This document shows, in pieces, positions 45,129 to 54,797 of a stretch of 64,000 nucleotides of DNA. How positions within the stretch are numbered: position 1 is the stretch's first letter; every line of letters begins with the position of its first letter. The DNA comes from Nocardiopsis coralli (GTDB lineage Bacteria > Actinomycetota > Actinomycetes > Streptosporangiales > Streptosporangiaceae): positions 1 through 64,000 of the forward strand of contig NZ_JADBGI010000017.1 in the NCBI RefSeq assembly GCF_014892575.1. The letters are read 5' to 3'. The position numbers and the translations under genes are program-made. The notes under the pieces were generated by a model. The model was not told the DNA's origin and searched no databases. It worked only from the letters and a program-made list of their open reading frames with translations.

Positions 45129-45526
45129 GGGGGAACGCTCCAGAAGTGGGGATGTCGTGACGGGCGCGCGCGTCAGGGCCCCTGGGCCGGGAGCAGGCGG
45201 CTGTGGCCGTTCGCGAACGCCGTGCTGACGTTACGTGCGTTCACAGCTCGCAGTTGATCACCCTGAGCAACAGAGACTCCCCTGGGTAATGTTCGTCGGC
45301 GCCAGGTTTGCACCGGTGAGTACACGGGGAGCCAAGCGTTCTGTTGGCCGGAGCTGGCCGGGGAACGGCGTCCCACATGCCGCACATCCCCCGCCGGAAC
45401 CCGGGTTCCCCACCGCGCATTCAGTTGTCGCTGACCAAATGTGGCCACATGCAACAGTTTCCGGGTCCGCCGCGCTGGCACGCGTACAGGCCAGAGCCGG
45501 CGAGATACACGCGCTCACGACCGCGC
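45129..45526. other. Gene-free stretch upstream of the RHS gene
   Basis: No gene seen in 398 bp. It should carry the RHS promoter. The part around 45420-45460 is AT-richer than average. No repeats noted. Confidence 0.55.
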
Positions 45527-46255
45527 TCACAACGAGGTGTAACCGCCGTCGACCACGAACTCCGAGGCGGTGCAGTAGCTCGACGCGTCGTCGGCCAGGA
45601 AGGACACCACGGCGGCGACCTCCTCCGGGTCGCCCATCCGCCGCAGCGGCGTACCCTGCGCCATCTGGGCCGGGCCTTCCTTGCCAGCGATCATGGGGGT
45701 GTCGATCGGTCCCGGGTGGACGGAGTTGACCCGGATGCCCTCCGGCCCCAGTTCCTGGGCCACCGACTTGGTCATGCCGCGCACGGCCCACTTCGAGGCC
45801 ACGTAACCGAGGATCTCGGGGTGGGCGATCATGCCGTCCACCGAGGAGATGTTGACGATGGAACCGCCACCGCCCCGGCGCATCGAGGGCAGCACCGCGC
45901 GCATACCGAGGAACACCCCCACCTGGTTGACGTTGATCACCCGGGTGTAATCGTCCAGGCTCAGCTCCTCGAACCGGCAGCGGTGCACGACCCCGGCGCC
46001 GTTGACGAGCGTGGTGATCGGCCCGAACGCCTCCTCGGTCTCCGAGACGACCCGCTGCCAGCCGTCCTCGTCAGCCACGTCGAGCTCGACGGAACGCGCG
46101 CGCTCGCCCAGCTCCTCGGAGAGCTCCTCCGCCCGGGGCGTGATGTCGGCGAGCACGACGTGCGCGCCTTCCGCGACGAGGCGACGCGCGCAGGCAGCAC
46201 CTATTCCGCTCGCCCCGCCGGTGATGACGGCAACTTTTTTCCGGGACTGCCCCAT
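45527..46255 (-). CDS. SDR family oxidoreductase (hydroxysteroid-dehydrogenase-like)
   Basis: A 242-residue classical SDR resembling 3-alpha/20-beta-hydroxysteroid dehydrogenases and FabG-like enzymes. TGGASGIG (about 12-19), LADI with Asp37 after beta-2 (NAD preference), NGAG (about 86-89), catalytic Ser in NISSVDG (about 137) and Y-VASK (about 150-154) are visible. ATG 46255 is chosen, with AGAGAGGG about 6 nt upstream. It resembles the SDR at 47266, with the histidine phosphatase gene between them. Substrate unknown. Confidence 0.92.
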   Translation of the reverse strand: MGQSRKKVAVITGGASGIGAACARRLVAEGAHVVLADITPRAEELSEELGERARSVELDVADEDGWQRVVSETEEAFGPITTLVNGAGVVHRCRFEELSLDDYTRVINVNQVGVFLGMRAVLPSMRRGGGGSIVNISSVDGMIAHPEILGYVASKWAVRGMTKSVAQELGPEGIRVNSVHPGPIDTPMIAGKEGPAQMAQGTPLRRMGDPEEVAAVVSFLADDASSYCTASEFVVDGGYTSL

Positions 46256-46351
46256 GTGTGCCCTCTCTTCCTTCGGTTCCGACACCACGACGTGTTCGGA
46301 GAGACGTTCGACATAACGGCGCTTTCCCGCGGTGGTGTTTTTCGGGATTGC

Positions 46352-47158
46352 CTACTCGGGGCGCCCCGAACCCATCCAGTCGACGATGGTCCAGCCCTCG
46401 TCCGGGCTTCCTTCCAACGTGACGGTCCCGGTCGTGTGGGGCACCAATTCGGCCATCGACACCTCGTCGGTATCGACCGACCCGTCCACGAGCAGGGCGC
46501 CCATCATGATGGTGAACCCGTGGGAGAAGACCACAGGGCGTTCGCCGCCGTCCTCATATACATGTTCGAGCGCCCCCTCGAACCGCTCGAGGAACTCTTC
46601 GCCGTTCTCCCCGGTATTGCCTTCCAGGGTGGCGAGGCCGTCGGCCTCCACGTCCAGGGAATCTGCGAGGTGTGCCTCGAGGTCGCCCTCGGCCCAGCGG
46701 GTTGCCATTTCGAGAATGTGCTCGCCGGCGCTCTCCTCGCTCCGTCCTTCGACGAGCGGTAGGTCGACCTCATGGATCCCCTCGATGACATCGACGGTGA
46801 GATCCAGGGAATCCGCCAGATACCCGGCGGTCTGCTCGGTACGTGTCATGACCGAGGAATAGACCGCGTCGTGGCCCTCCGGTCTCAGCTCGTCCGCCAC
46901 CGCGCGGGCCTCTTCATGGCCGTCCTCGGTCAGCAGCGTTCCCGGTACCGACGTGGTGACGACCCCGGACGCGTTCCCGAAGGACTCCCCGTGCCGCACG
47001 AGAGTGACCGTCAGTGGGCCGTTCTCGGGGTCGGAGCGGTCCGCGTCGGCCTCACCTTCGCCACGTGCGCAACCGGCCGCCACCAACGCCACGGTGAGAC
47101 CGCAGACGACGTATCCGACCGGGCGGAGCAGGTTCTTTTCCATGCGAACATCGACCAT
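46352..47158 (-). CDS. Histidine phosphatase family lipoprotein
   Basis: A 268-residue phosphoglycerate-mutase-like phosphatase made as a lipoprotein. The signal peptide ends in LVAAGC (Cys at about 30). The catalytic RHG motif is LVRHGESFGN (about 54-63). YSSVMTRTEQTA gives the phosphate-binding Arg, and VFSHGFTIM near the C-terminus carries the second His. It would hydrolyse phosphate esters outside the cytoplasmic membrane. ATG 47158 is chosen, with GAGGAG 7 nt upstream. It lies between two similar SDR genes on the same strand and may belong to one operon with them. Confidence 0.9.
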   Translation of the reverse strand: MVDVRMEKNLLRPVGYVVCGLTVALVAAGCARGEGEADADRSDPENGPLTVTLVRHGESFGNASGVVTTSVPGTLLTEDGHEEARAVADELRPEGHDAVYSSVMTRTEQTAGYLADSLDLTVDVIEGIHEVDLPLVEGRSEESAGEHILEMATRWAEGDLEAHLADSLDVEADGLATLEGNTGENGEEFLERFEGALEHVYEDGGERPVVFSHGFTIMMGALLVDGSVDTDEVSMAELVPHTTGTVTLEGSPDEGWTIVDWMGSGRPE

Positions 47159-47265
47159 CGGTCTGCTCCTCACAGACGTCGGGACCTCTATTCGGTCCCG
47201 TGAAGGAATGGTCAGCCGGCCCACACGGGCGCCTCGGGCGGGTGGCGGCCCCGGGCCGGTATGCG

Positions 47266-48021
47266 TCAGTAACCGGGGCCCGTGGTCATTCCGCCGTCGG
47301 CGACGAACTCGCTCCCCGTGCAGTAGGCGGACTTGTCGGACAGCAGGAAACTCGCCAGGCGCGACACCTCGATCGGCTGTCCCCAGCGTGAGATCGGCAT
47401 GGAAGCGAAGAGCCCGCCCGAGTCCACGCCGTCCACGGTGTCGACGCCGGTGGTCATGGGGGTGGCGATGGCCCCGGGGTGGAGTGAGTTCACCCGGATC
47501 CCTCTGCTGCCGAGTTCGCGCGCCGCCACCTTGGTCAATCCCCGTATCGCGAATTTGGCGGCGCTGTAGGCGGACAGCCCGGCGGCACCGACGAACCCTT
47601 CGATGGAGGAGGTGTTGACGATGGAGCCGCCGCCGGAACCCTCGATGGCGCCCGCCGCGGTTTTGACACCCAACCACGAACCGGCCACGTTCACCTGCCA
47701 CACGTGGTTGAACTCATCGAGCGTCATGTCTTCGATCGTTCGAAAGCGCAGGACCCCGGCGTTGTTGACCAAGCCGTGCAGCGCGCCGTAACGCGAGACG
47801 GCCTCTTCGACAGCGGCCGTCCAGTGATCGTGGTTGGTGACGTCGTGGTGTACGTAATGGCAGGCCGCGCCCAATTCCCTCGCCAGGGCCCGGCCCTCGG
47901 TGTCGAGGACATCGCCGAAGACCACTTCGGCGCCCTCGTCGACACAATGCCGTACGTGCGATTCGCCTATGCCCCGCGCCCCGCCGGTGACGAGGACGAC
48001 TCTCCCGTCGAGAATTCCCAT
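47266..48021 (-). CDS. SDR family oxidoreductase (hydroxysteroid-dehydrogenase-like)
   Basis: A 251-residue SDR. TGGARGIG (about 12-19), FGDV with Asp after beta-2, NNAG (about 87-90), catalytic Ser in NTSSIEG and YSAAK (about 152-156) are intact. The C-terminal CTGSEFVADGGMTTGPGY is a variant of the family end. It is a paralogue of the product at 45527 (same motifs and C-terminal block). ATG 48021 is the only plausible start; the ribosome site is weak. It is the first gene of the set SDR, phosphatase, SDR. Substrate unknown. Confidence 0.92.
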   Translation of the reverse strand: MGILDGRVVLVTGGARGIGESHVRHCVDEGAEVVFGDVLDTEGRALARELGAACHYVHHDVTNHDHWTAAVEEAVSRYGALHGLVNNAGVLRFRTIEDMTLDEFNHVWQVNVAGSWLGVKTAAGAIEGSGGGSIVNTSSIEGFVGAAGLSAYSAAKFAIRGLTKVAARELGSRGIRVNSLHPGAIATPMTTGVDTVDGVDSGGLFASMPISRWGQPIEVSRLASFLLSDKSAYCTGSEFVADGGMTTGPGY

Positions 48022-48279
48022 GCCCGGGACGTTAGAGGTGACGGCCCCGGCGGGTCCGGCGGTGTCCCGCTCACCGGAACAGGGCTCGGCGCAGCCTCGC
48101 GCGCGACGGCACCGACCGTCCCACCTGGGGCTCGTCGCGGTCTCGGCCCTCCCGCCGGATACGGTGGTCCTCCCCCGTCGCGGCCGGCCTGAGCCCGTGT
48201 CCAGCCGCTCCCCGTTCGGAACCGCAGGCGGCCCGCCGCCGTCCATATCCCTGTCCCATCCCCCGTCCCCTGGACCGCC

Positions 48280-49983
48280 ATGGCCTCCCATCACCCGGCT
48301 GACGCGCACCCACGGCCCCGCGCGCGCAGCCGCCGCATCCGCCCCCTGTCCACCGCCGCGCTCGCTGCCGCTGCATTGGCGCTGACGGGGTGCACCTCGC
48401 TCGGGCTCGCCGGCCAGTTGGACAGCGTCCCGGAGTACCGCGTCGATGCCGACATCGCCCCGGACGGCAGTGTCGCGGTGACCGAGACCTTCACCTACGA
48501 CTTCAAGAGCGACCCGAGCCCCGGGCCGTTCCGGAACCTGCCGGTGATCGTCGAGGACCGCGACGGTCAACACCGCCCCGTGCAGGTGCACGACGTCGAG
48601 GCCTCCAGCCCTTCGGGGGCGCCCGCCGACGTGCAGGAAGAGGAGACCGGGCGCGGTTGGCGCATGTTCCTCATCGGCGACACCGGCGACCCGGTGACCG
48701 GGGAGCAGACCTACGAGCTCTCCTACACACTCACCGGAGCGGTCACCGAGGGGCCGGACGGCACACCCGAGCTGCACTGGCCGTTCATCGGCGAAGGGTG
48801 GTCGGTCCCGATCCGTACCGCCCAGGTGAGCGTGCGCGCCCCCGGTATAGACGCGGCCGAGTGCGCGGTCCGAAACGAGGACGAGGGCCACGAGAGCGCC
48901 TGCGCGGAGGGCGGGACCGTGGAAGCGGGCCGCGCCGGCGACGGCGACGGGACCGGTGGGGCCCGGGCCGAGTTCTCCGACGGCTGGTCCTCACCCGGAC
49001 GGGCCATGGACGTGACCGTGCAGATGCCCGAAGGCACGGTCGAGGTCTCCGACGACACGGCCTTCAGGCCGTTGCCGCACTGGCTCACGTGGTCGGGGCT
49101 GGCCTGGATGGTCGGGCTCTGCGCGGCCGGCACCGCCCTGGTGGTGCTGCGGCACAAGCAGAAACAGCGGGCCCGGGGGCGGGCGCGCGTGCACAGCCCC
49201 GTGGATCCGTCGGGGTTGTCGGCCGCCGCGGCCGGATACCTGTGCACGTCGCGGGTGCTGAAGCCGCAGCACATCGTCGCGGCGCTCACGGAGATGGAGG
49301 AGCGGGGCCTGGTGGTCGCGCGCCCCCACCCCGAGCGCCCGGGAGGCCACGTCTTCGAGCGCGGCGACGCCGGGGTCAAGGGCGGCCCGCCGGCCCACGG
49401 GGTGCTGCTGGCGGCGCTGTTCTCCGGGCAGGAGACCCGGGTGGACGTCAAGGACCTCGGCCCGAGGTTGGACGCGGACTTCGGCCGGCGCATGCAGGAG
49501 GCGCTGCGCCGGGAAGGCGACGAGCAGGGGCTCTACGTACCGAAGGCCCGGTTCCGGTGGCGGGCGCTGCTCGTGGCCCCGCTGCCCGTGCTCGCGTTCC
49601 TGGTCCCGCCGGTCCTCAACGACGTCGCCTACGCCGGGCTGGGCCAGCTCACCGTGATCGGCGCCGTGGTGTTCGGGTTGTGCCTGTCCTGGTCCCTGCT
49701 GCCGTCCGGGCTCACGCCGGCGGGCCAGAACGTGCACGCCGACCTGAGGCGTGCACAGAGCGAGGGGGACCTTCCGCCCGCGACGTCCCTGGCTCTGGCC
49801 TCGGACGCGGAACGCTCCGAGAGCCTCGGCGAACTGCGCCCGGGTTTCGAGGGCCGGGTCTCCCACGCCGCGTGGGGCCAGGAGTTCTTCGCGACCGTGC
49901 ACTCCTCCCCCGGGTCCGGCGGGGCCTCGCCCGGGTTCGGAGGCGGGGGCGGAGGCCGTGGCGGGGGCGGCGGCCGCAGGTAG
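48280..49983 (+). CDS. DUF2207 family membrane protein
   Basis: A 567-residue predicted membrane protein of the DUF2207 type. The N-terminus has an Arg-rich n-region and LALTGC, which could be a lipobox (Cys at about 38). The external domain begins VDADIAPDGSVAVTETFTYD and ends near residue 255. One transmembrane helix (SGLAWMVGLCAAGTALVVL) precedes a cytoplasmic winged-helix-like part (GYLCTSRVLKPQHIVAALTE). Two more helices (about 430-475) and a final Gly-rich tail (GGGGGRGGGGGRR) follow. The role of the family is unknown. ATG 48280; it is divergent from the SDR group. Confidence 0.88.
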   Translation: MASHHPADAHPRPRARSRRIRPLSTAALAAAALALTGCTSLGLAGQLDSVPEYRVDADIAPDGSVAVTETFTYDFKSDPSPGPFRNLPVIVEDRDGQHRPVQVHDVEASSPSGAPADVQEEETGRGWRMFLIGDTGDPVTGEQTYELSYTLTGAVTEGPDGTPELHWPFIGEGWSVPIRTAQVSVRAPGIDAAECAVRNEDEGHESACAEGGTVEAGRAGDGDGTGGARAEFSDGWSSPGRAMDVTVQMPEGTVEVSDDTAFRPLPHWLTWSGLAWMVGLCAAGTALVVLRHKQKQRARGRARVHSPVDPSGLSAAAAGYLCTSRVLKPQHIVAALTEMEERGLVVARPHPERPGGHVFERGDAGVKGGPPAHGVLLAALFSGQETRVDVKDLGPRLDADFGRRMQEALRREGDEQGLYVPKARFRWRALLVAPLPVLAFLVPPVLNDVAYAGLGQLTVIGAVVFGLCLSWSLLPSGLTPAGQNVHADLRRAQSEGDLPPATSLALASDAERSESLGELRPGFEGRVSHAAWGQEFFATVHSSPGSGGASPGFGGGGGGRGGGGGRR

Positions 49984-50293
49984 CGCGCGGAAGCGCCGCC
50001 GACCCGGCGACTGTGCGAGCGTGGACTTTCTCAGGAAGGCGAGGGTTCAGGGGTGCAGCCTGTGGAACGTGTACTCCCGCCGGAGGCTCTCGACCGGGGC
50101 CGGGCCCGCGTGGGCAGTCGTCGCTGCCGTCGGTCCTGGTGATGCGGCCGGCGTGGGCGGGGTGCACCTCGTCGACGGGCTGCTCACCACGACCGCCGAA
50201 CGCGAACTCGGCCCGGCCGCAGACATGCTCGGGCCGCGCCGAGGAACCCTGCTCCCCCAGCGCGGCCCGTCCACGCGTACTGTCCCGGGGCGA
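49984..50293. other. Gene-free stretch between convergent genes
   Basis: No gene seen in 310 bp. Small GC-rich hairpins near 49990-50015 may terminate the DUF2207 gene. Confidence 0.5.
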
Positions 50294-52015
50294 TCAGGAC
50301 GGGCGCGGGGTGCGGGGCGGTTCCGTGCGCCGGTCGCCGGTCGCCTCGAAGGCGGCCGCGATCCCCAGCAGACGTGCGTCGTCGTAGGCACGGCCGGCGA
50401 AGGTCAGCCCGACCGGCATCCCGGTGTCGGCCATCGTGCCCATCGGAACGGTGACCGTGGGGATGCCCAGGTGCCGCCAGACCAGGTTGCCGTTGGCCAC
50501 CCACACCCCGTTGCGCCAGGCCAGGTCGGCCGAGTCGGGGTCGGTGTCGGCATCGGCGGGCCCGACGTCGGCGACGGCGGGGAAGGCGATCGCGTCCAGG
50601 CCCAGGCGGTCCAGCCAGTCCTCGAAGTCGGCCCGGCGGGTGGCCACCAGCCCCTCGAGGCCCTCCTTCAGGTGCGGGATCTCCGTGAGCTCCAGGCCGG
50701 GGTGGTCGCGTACGAAGTCCGGGTAGGCGGCGATGTCGTCGTCGAAGCCGTCGTAGCGGTCCGGGAGGGTGCCCGGGTCGTGCGGGAAGATGCGGGAGCC
50801 GTCGACCCGGGCGAGGTCGTCCAGGTGCGGGTCGCCGTTGGCCTGCAGGAAGTCCTGCCAGGCCCAGGCCGACAGGTCGAGGAGTTCGCGGTCCAGGTAC
50901 TCCGGGCTCACCAGCCCGCGGGTCCTGATCGTGGGCGCGCCGGGGCGGTCACCCTCGTAGTTGGTCACCACGGGCAGGTCGGTGTCGAGCACCCGTGTGC
51001 CCGCGGCCTCCAGGTCGGCCCGGGCCTCCTCCCACAGCCGCAGCACACTGTCGCGGGTGTGCACCTGCTGCCCGGTGGGGCCGCCGATACCGGGTTCGGG
51101 CGCGGTCCCGGCCTCGGGGTCGGTTCCGGTGTACAGGCGCGGGGCGCCGATCCTGAGCCCGTGCAGGGCGCGGCGGCCGGCGTCGGCGCTGTCCGCGCCC
51201 AGGTCGGTGTAGGCGGGCGGGCGCACGCGTGAGGCGGGCGGGACCTCGATCCAGGGTTGGACCCGCCAGAAGTCGCCGCGCTGTTCGCGATCGTCGGCGA
51301 CGATCACGTCCAGCAGCTCGAGCATGTCGGTCATGGTGCGGGTGTGGGGCACCACGACGTCCATGGTGGGCACCAGGGGCCAGTTGCCACGGATGGAGAT
51401 CACGCCCCAGGAGGGGGTGTAGGCGCACAGGGCGTTGTTGGAGGCGGGCGCGCGCCCCGACGACCAGGTCTCCTCGGCCAGGCCGAAGGCGGCGAAGCTC
51501 GCCGCGGTGGCCGTGCCCGATCCGTTGGAGGAGCCCGAGGCGAAGGCGGAGGTCAGGTAGGCGCCGTTGTAGGGGCTCTCCGCCCGTCCGTACACGCCGC
51601 GCTGCATCCCTCCGTTGGCCATGGGCGGCATGTTGGTGAGCCCGATGAGCACGGCGCCGTTCTCCCGCAGCCGTTCGACCGTGTAGGAGTCGCGCTGGGC
51701 GACGAGGTGCTCGAAGGCCGGCGAACCCGCGGCGACGCTGAGGCCGCGGGCCTGGTAGCTGTCCTTGGCGGTGTAGGGGATGCCGTCGAGCGGTCCCAGG
51801 GTCTGCCCGTTCGCTCGGCGGTCGTCGGAGGCGCGGGCCTCCTCCACGGCTCGGGGGTTCGTCACGACCACGGCGTTGAGGGCGGCCCCGGCACGGTCGT
51901 GGGCGGCGATGCGTTCGAGGTAGCGGTGGACCAGTTCCTCGCTGGTGACGCGCCCCCGCTGCAGGGCCTCGCGCAGCTGCGGGATCGTGGCCTCGACGAC
52001 GTCGAAGGGTGCCAT
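50294..52015 (-). CDS. Amidase (amidase-signature family)
   Basis: A 573-residue serine amidase of the AS family. The catalytic Lys is in DGIPYTAKDSY (about 80-90). The Ser-rich loop is SGSSNGSGTATAASFAAFGLA (abbreviated; about 161-181) in place of the usual GGSSGG. The cis-Ser and nucleophile Ser appear present. Its ATG (52013-52015) overlaps the stop of the agmatine deiminase gene, TGATG, so the two are translated together. In the agmatine pathway the next step is hydrolysis of N-carbamoylputrescine, normally by a nitrilase-type enzyme. This amidase may do that job instead; this is inference. Confidence 0.9.
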   Translation of the reverse strand: MAPFDVVEATIPQLREALQRGRVTSEELVHRYLERIAAHDRAGAALNAVVVTNPRAVEEARASDDRRANGQTLGPLDGIPYTAKDSYQARGLSVAAGSPAFEHLVAQRDSYTVERLRENGAVLIGLTNMPPMANGGMQRGVYGRAESPYNGAYLTSAFASGSSNGSGTATAASFAAFGLAEETWSSGRAPASNNALCAYTPSWGVISIRGNWPLVPTMDVVVPHTRTMTDMLELLDVIVADDREQRGDFWRVQPWIEVPPASRVRPPAYTDLGADSADAGRRALHGLRIGAPRLYTGTDPEAGTAPEPGIGGPTGQQVHTRDSVLRLWEEARADLEAAGTRVLDTDLPVVTNYEGDRPGAPTIRTRGLVSPEYLDRELLDLSAWAWQDFLQANGDPHLDDLARVDGSRIFPHDPGTLPDRYDGFDDDIAAYPDFVRDHPGLELTEIPHLKEGLEGLVATRRADFEDWLDRLGLDAIAFPAVADVGPADADTDPDSADLAWRNGVWVANGNLVWRHLGIPTVTVPMGTMADTGMPVGLTFAGRAYDDARLLGIAAAFEATGDRRTEPPRTPRPS

Positions 52016-53094
52016 CAGCGCACGCTCCCCTGTTCGGTGCGCGGTGCGGGCTGCTGCTGGGTGATGCAGTGGATTCCGCCGCCGAAGCGGAAGATGTCGC
52101 GGGCGTCGACCTGCTCGACGGTGCGGCCGGGGTAGGCCTCGGCGAGGATCTGCGCTGCGGCCAGGTCGTTGGGGTCGTCGAAGGAGCACAGCACCACGGC
52201 GCCGTCGGTGACGTAGTGGTTGATGTAGGACCAGTCGACGAAGCTGCCGTCCTCGTCGGTGAGGGTCCTGGGCGCGGGCACGTCGACGATGCGCAACTTC
52301 TCGCCGCGGGCGTCGACGGCCTGCTCCAGGACACGGCGCAGGTCGCGGGTGATCTCGTGGTCGGGGTGGCGCGGGTCGTCCTGGCGGTGGAGCAGGAGGG
52401 TGCCGGACGCGGTGAAGGCCGCGACGATGTCGACGTGGCCGCGGGTGCCGAAATCGTCGTAGTCGCGCCAGAGCCCGCGCGGCAGCCACACGGCGTGGCT
52501 GGTGCCCAGGCGGGCGTGGACCTCGGCCTCCACGTCGGCCTTGGTGAGCCCGGGGTTGCGGCCCGGGTCGAGCTGCACGGTCTCGGTGAGCAGGACCGTG
52601 CCCGCGCCGTCGACGTGGATGCCGCCTCCCTCGTTGACCAGGGGGCTCGCGATGCGGGGCACCCCGGACCGTTCGGCCACGGCGGTGCCCACGCGCCGGT
52701 CGGAGTCCCAGGCGGCCCAGTCCTGGGCGCCCCACCCGTTGAAGATCCAGTCGACGGCGGCCACGCGCCCGTCGGGCCCGTGCACGAAGGTCGGGCCGGA
52801 GTCGCGCATCCACGCGTCGTCCAGGGGGACCTCGACGGTGTCGATGCCCGGGCCCAGCAGCGCCGCGGCGGTCGTGGCGTCCTCGGGTGCGACGGCGACG
52901 GTGACGGGCTCGTGGGCGGCGACCGTGCGGGCGACGGTGGTCCAGGCGGCACGGGCCCGGTGCAGGGTGGCGCTCCCGGGAGGGCCGAAGGTGTCGTTGG
53001 CCGGAGGGAAGGCCATCCAGGTGCGGTCGTGCGGTGCCCACTCCGGCGGCATCACCGTGGTGAGGGGCGCGTCGGCGGTGCTGTGCGCGAACAT
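52015..53094 (-). CDS. aguA: Agmatine deiminase
   Basis: A 359-residue agmatine deiminase/peptidyl-arginine-deiminase fold enzyme, converting agmatine to N-carbamoylputrescine and ammonia. Motifs: PPEWAPHDRTWMAFP (about 16-30), DDAWMRDSGPTF (about 92-103), LVNEGGGIHVDG, RGHVDIVAAF with the catalytic His-x-Asp, and the C-terminal nucleophile Cys in GGGIHCITQQ. All catalytic residues are present. The start is ATG 53094, with AAGGGAACG about 5 nt upstream. It lies 35 nt behind the permease gene and overlaps the amidase, in a polyamine operon. Confidence 0.92.
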   Translation of the reverse strand: MFAHSTADAPLTTVMPPEWAPHDRTWMAFPPANDTFGPPGSATLHRARAAWTTVARTVAAHEPVTVAVAPEDATTAAALLGPGIDTVEVPLDDAWMRDSGPTFVHGPDGRVAAVDWIFNGWGAQDWAAWDSDRRVGTAVAERSGVPRIASPLVNEGGGIHVDGAGTVLLTETVQLDPGRNPGLTKADVEAEVHARLGTSHAVWLPRGLWRDYDDFGTRGHVDIVAAFTASGTLLLHRQDDPRHPDHEITRDLRRVLEQAVDARGEKLRIVDVPAPRTLTDEDGSFVDWSYINHYVTDGAVVLCSFDDPNDLAAAQILAEAYPGRTVEQVDARDIFRFGGGIHCITQQQPAPRTEQGSVR

Positions 53095-53129
53095 GTCGTT
53101 CCCTTGTCGTGGTGGTGTCGGGGCCGACA

Positions 53130-54659
53130 CTAGGTCGGGTACTCGGTGGTCTCGAAGCGGCGGCGGAAGAACTCGGGGCTGCGCGCGTACTGCACGGCCA
53201 TCGCGATCAGTCCCAGGACGAAGATGGCCAGGCCCAGGACGAAGACCAGCCCCACCCCGCCGACCTCGGACCCGGATCCGTAGGCGGGGTCCATGGAGTC
53301 CCAGGCGGTCTGGAAGAAGAAGACGAGCAGCAGGAGCCCGCCCAGCAGCGGCGCCACCAGCTTGGTCACCAGGGCGCCCAGGGACGCGGTCGCCTCGCGG
53401 CGGAAGTACCAGACGCAGGCCAGGGCGGTCACGCCGTAGTAGAAGCAGACCATCATGCCCAGGGTGGTGATGGTGTCCCACAGGACGTTCTCGGAGATCA
53501 CGCGCATGACGGCGTAGAAGACCGAGGCGATGACGACGGCGACGACGGTCGCGTACCCGGGTGTGCGGTAGGTGGGGTGGACCTTCGCGTACTTGGACGA
53601 GAGGGCCCCGTAGTGGCCCATCGCGAGCATGGTCCGGGCCGGGGAGATCATCGTGGACTGCAGCGAGGAGGCGGAGGAGGACAGCACCGCCAGGGACATC
53701 AGGACGGCGAAGGGGCCCATGACCGGTCCGGCCAGTGCGGCGAAGACGTTCTCCTGGATGTCGGGGTTGCCGAGGCCGAACTCGGCGGTGGACACACCCG
53801 CGAAGGACAGGGTGGCCACCGAGACCGCGGTGTAGAGGGCCACGACCACGAGGATGGTGGCGATGGCGGCCTTGCCCGGGGTGGTCGTCGTGCCGCGGCT
53901 CTCCTCGTTCATCGTCACGACCACGTCCCATCCCCAGTAGATGAAGACGGACAGGGCCACGCCCGCGGCGAAGGCGGAGAAGGACTCCACGCCGAACGGG
54001 TTGAACCACTCCAGCCGCACCGGGGTGGCGTCGAAGGCCGAGCCGCCGGCGACGTGGCCGAACGCTGCGACGGCGAACCAGGCGAGCACGACGACCTGGA
54101 AGGTGACCAGCACGTACTGGAAGGTCTTGGTGGCCTCCAGGCCGCGGTAGGAGATCCAGGCCGCGGCGGCCATGAAGACCAGGCAGGTCGCGATGTTGAC
54201 GGGCACGTTGCGCGTCAGGTCGGCGACCCAGTCCTGGCCGCTGATCTGGGACAGGGCCAGGTAGAAGAAGTCGACGGCGATCCCGGCGAGGTTGGACAGC
54301 ACCAGGATGGTCGCCGCCAGCAGACACCAGCTGCCGAACCAGCCGACCCAGGGGCCGAAGGTGCGGGAGGCCCAGGTGAAGGTGGTGCCCGAGTCCGGCA
54401 TGGCCTTGTTGAGCTGGCGGTAGCCGATCGCCACCAGGAGCATCGGCACGAACCCGACCAGCAGGATCGCGGGCAGGTGCTCGCCGACGGCGGAGGCGGT
54501 CGGGCCGAGGGCACCGGAGAGCGTGTAGGCCGGGGCGATGGTGGACACGCCGATGACCAGCCCTCCCAGGAGGCCGACGGCCCCGGTGCTCAGGCCTTTC
54601 CAGTGGGCGCGGCCGTCCTCGCCCTGTTGCCGGGTCGGGGGCCGGCTGGTGTCGGTCAT
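53130..54659 (-). CDS. APC-superfamily amino acid/polyamine permease
   Basis: A 509-residue permease with about 12 transmembrane helices. The first helices contain GLVIGVSTIAPAYTLSGALG, with the unwound-helix Gly motif of APC carriers. MPDSGTTFTWASRTFGPWVG is the conserved loop after TM2, and EESRGTTTTPGKAA lies in the central cytoplasmic loop. It probably imports agmatine, putrescine or an amino acid for the enzymes around it. ATG 54659 is chosen, with GGGAGC 5 nt upstream; the in-frame extension to 54740 is promoter-like. Between putrescine oxidase and agmatine deiminase in one direction. Confidence 0.92.
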   Translation of the reverse strand: MTDTSRPPTRQQGEDGRAHWKGLSTGAVGLLGGLVIGVSTIAPAYTLSGALGPTASAVGEHLPAILLVGFVPMLLVAIGYRQLNKAMPDSGTTFTWASRTFGPWVGWFGSWCLLAATILVLSNLAGIAVDFFYLALSQISGQDWVADLTRNVPVNIATCLVFMAAAAWISYRGLEATKTFQYVLVTFQVVVLAWFAVAAFGHVAGGSAFDATPVRLEWFNPFGVESFSAFAAGVALSVFIYWGWDVVVTMNEESRGTTTTPGKAAIATILVVVALYTAVSVATLSFAGVSTAEFGLGNPDIQENVFAALAGPVMGPFAVLMSLAVLSSSASSLQSTMISPARTMLAMGHYGALSSKYAKVHPTYRTPGYATVVAVVIASVFYAVMRVISENVLWDTITTLGMMVCFYYGVTALACVWYFRREATASLGALVTKLVAPLLGGLLLLVFFFQTAWDSMDPAYGSGSEVGGVGLVFVLGLAIFVLGLIAMAVQYARSPEFFRRRFETTEYPT

Positions 54660-54797
54660 GGTTGCTCCCTGTGGTCGCCGGGTGGGGTGTGGGCGCCGAG
54701 GGGCCGGCGCCGGGAACCGGTGAGCCGCGTGCGGTCTCACCAGGGGGTGGGGTTCGTGCGCGGTGCGCCGGCCCCTGAGAGTGTGCGGACGTGCGGG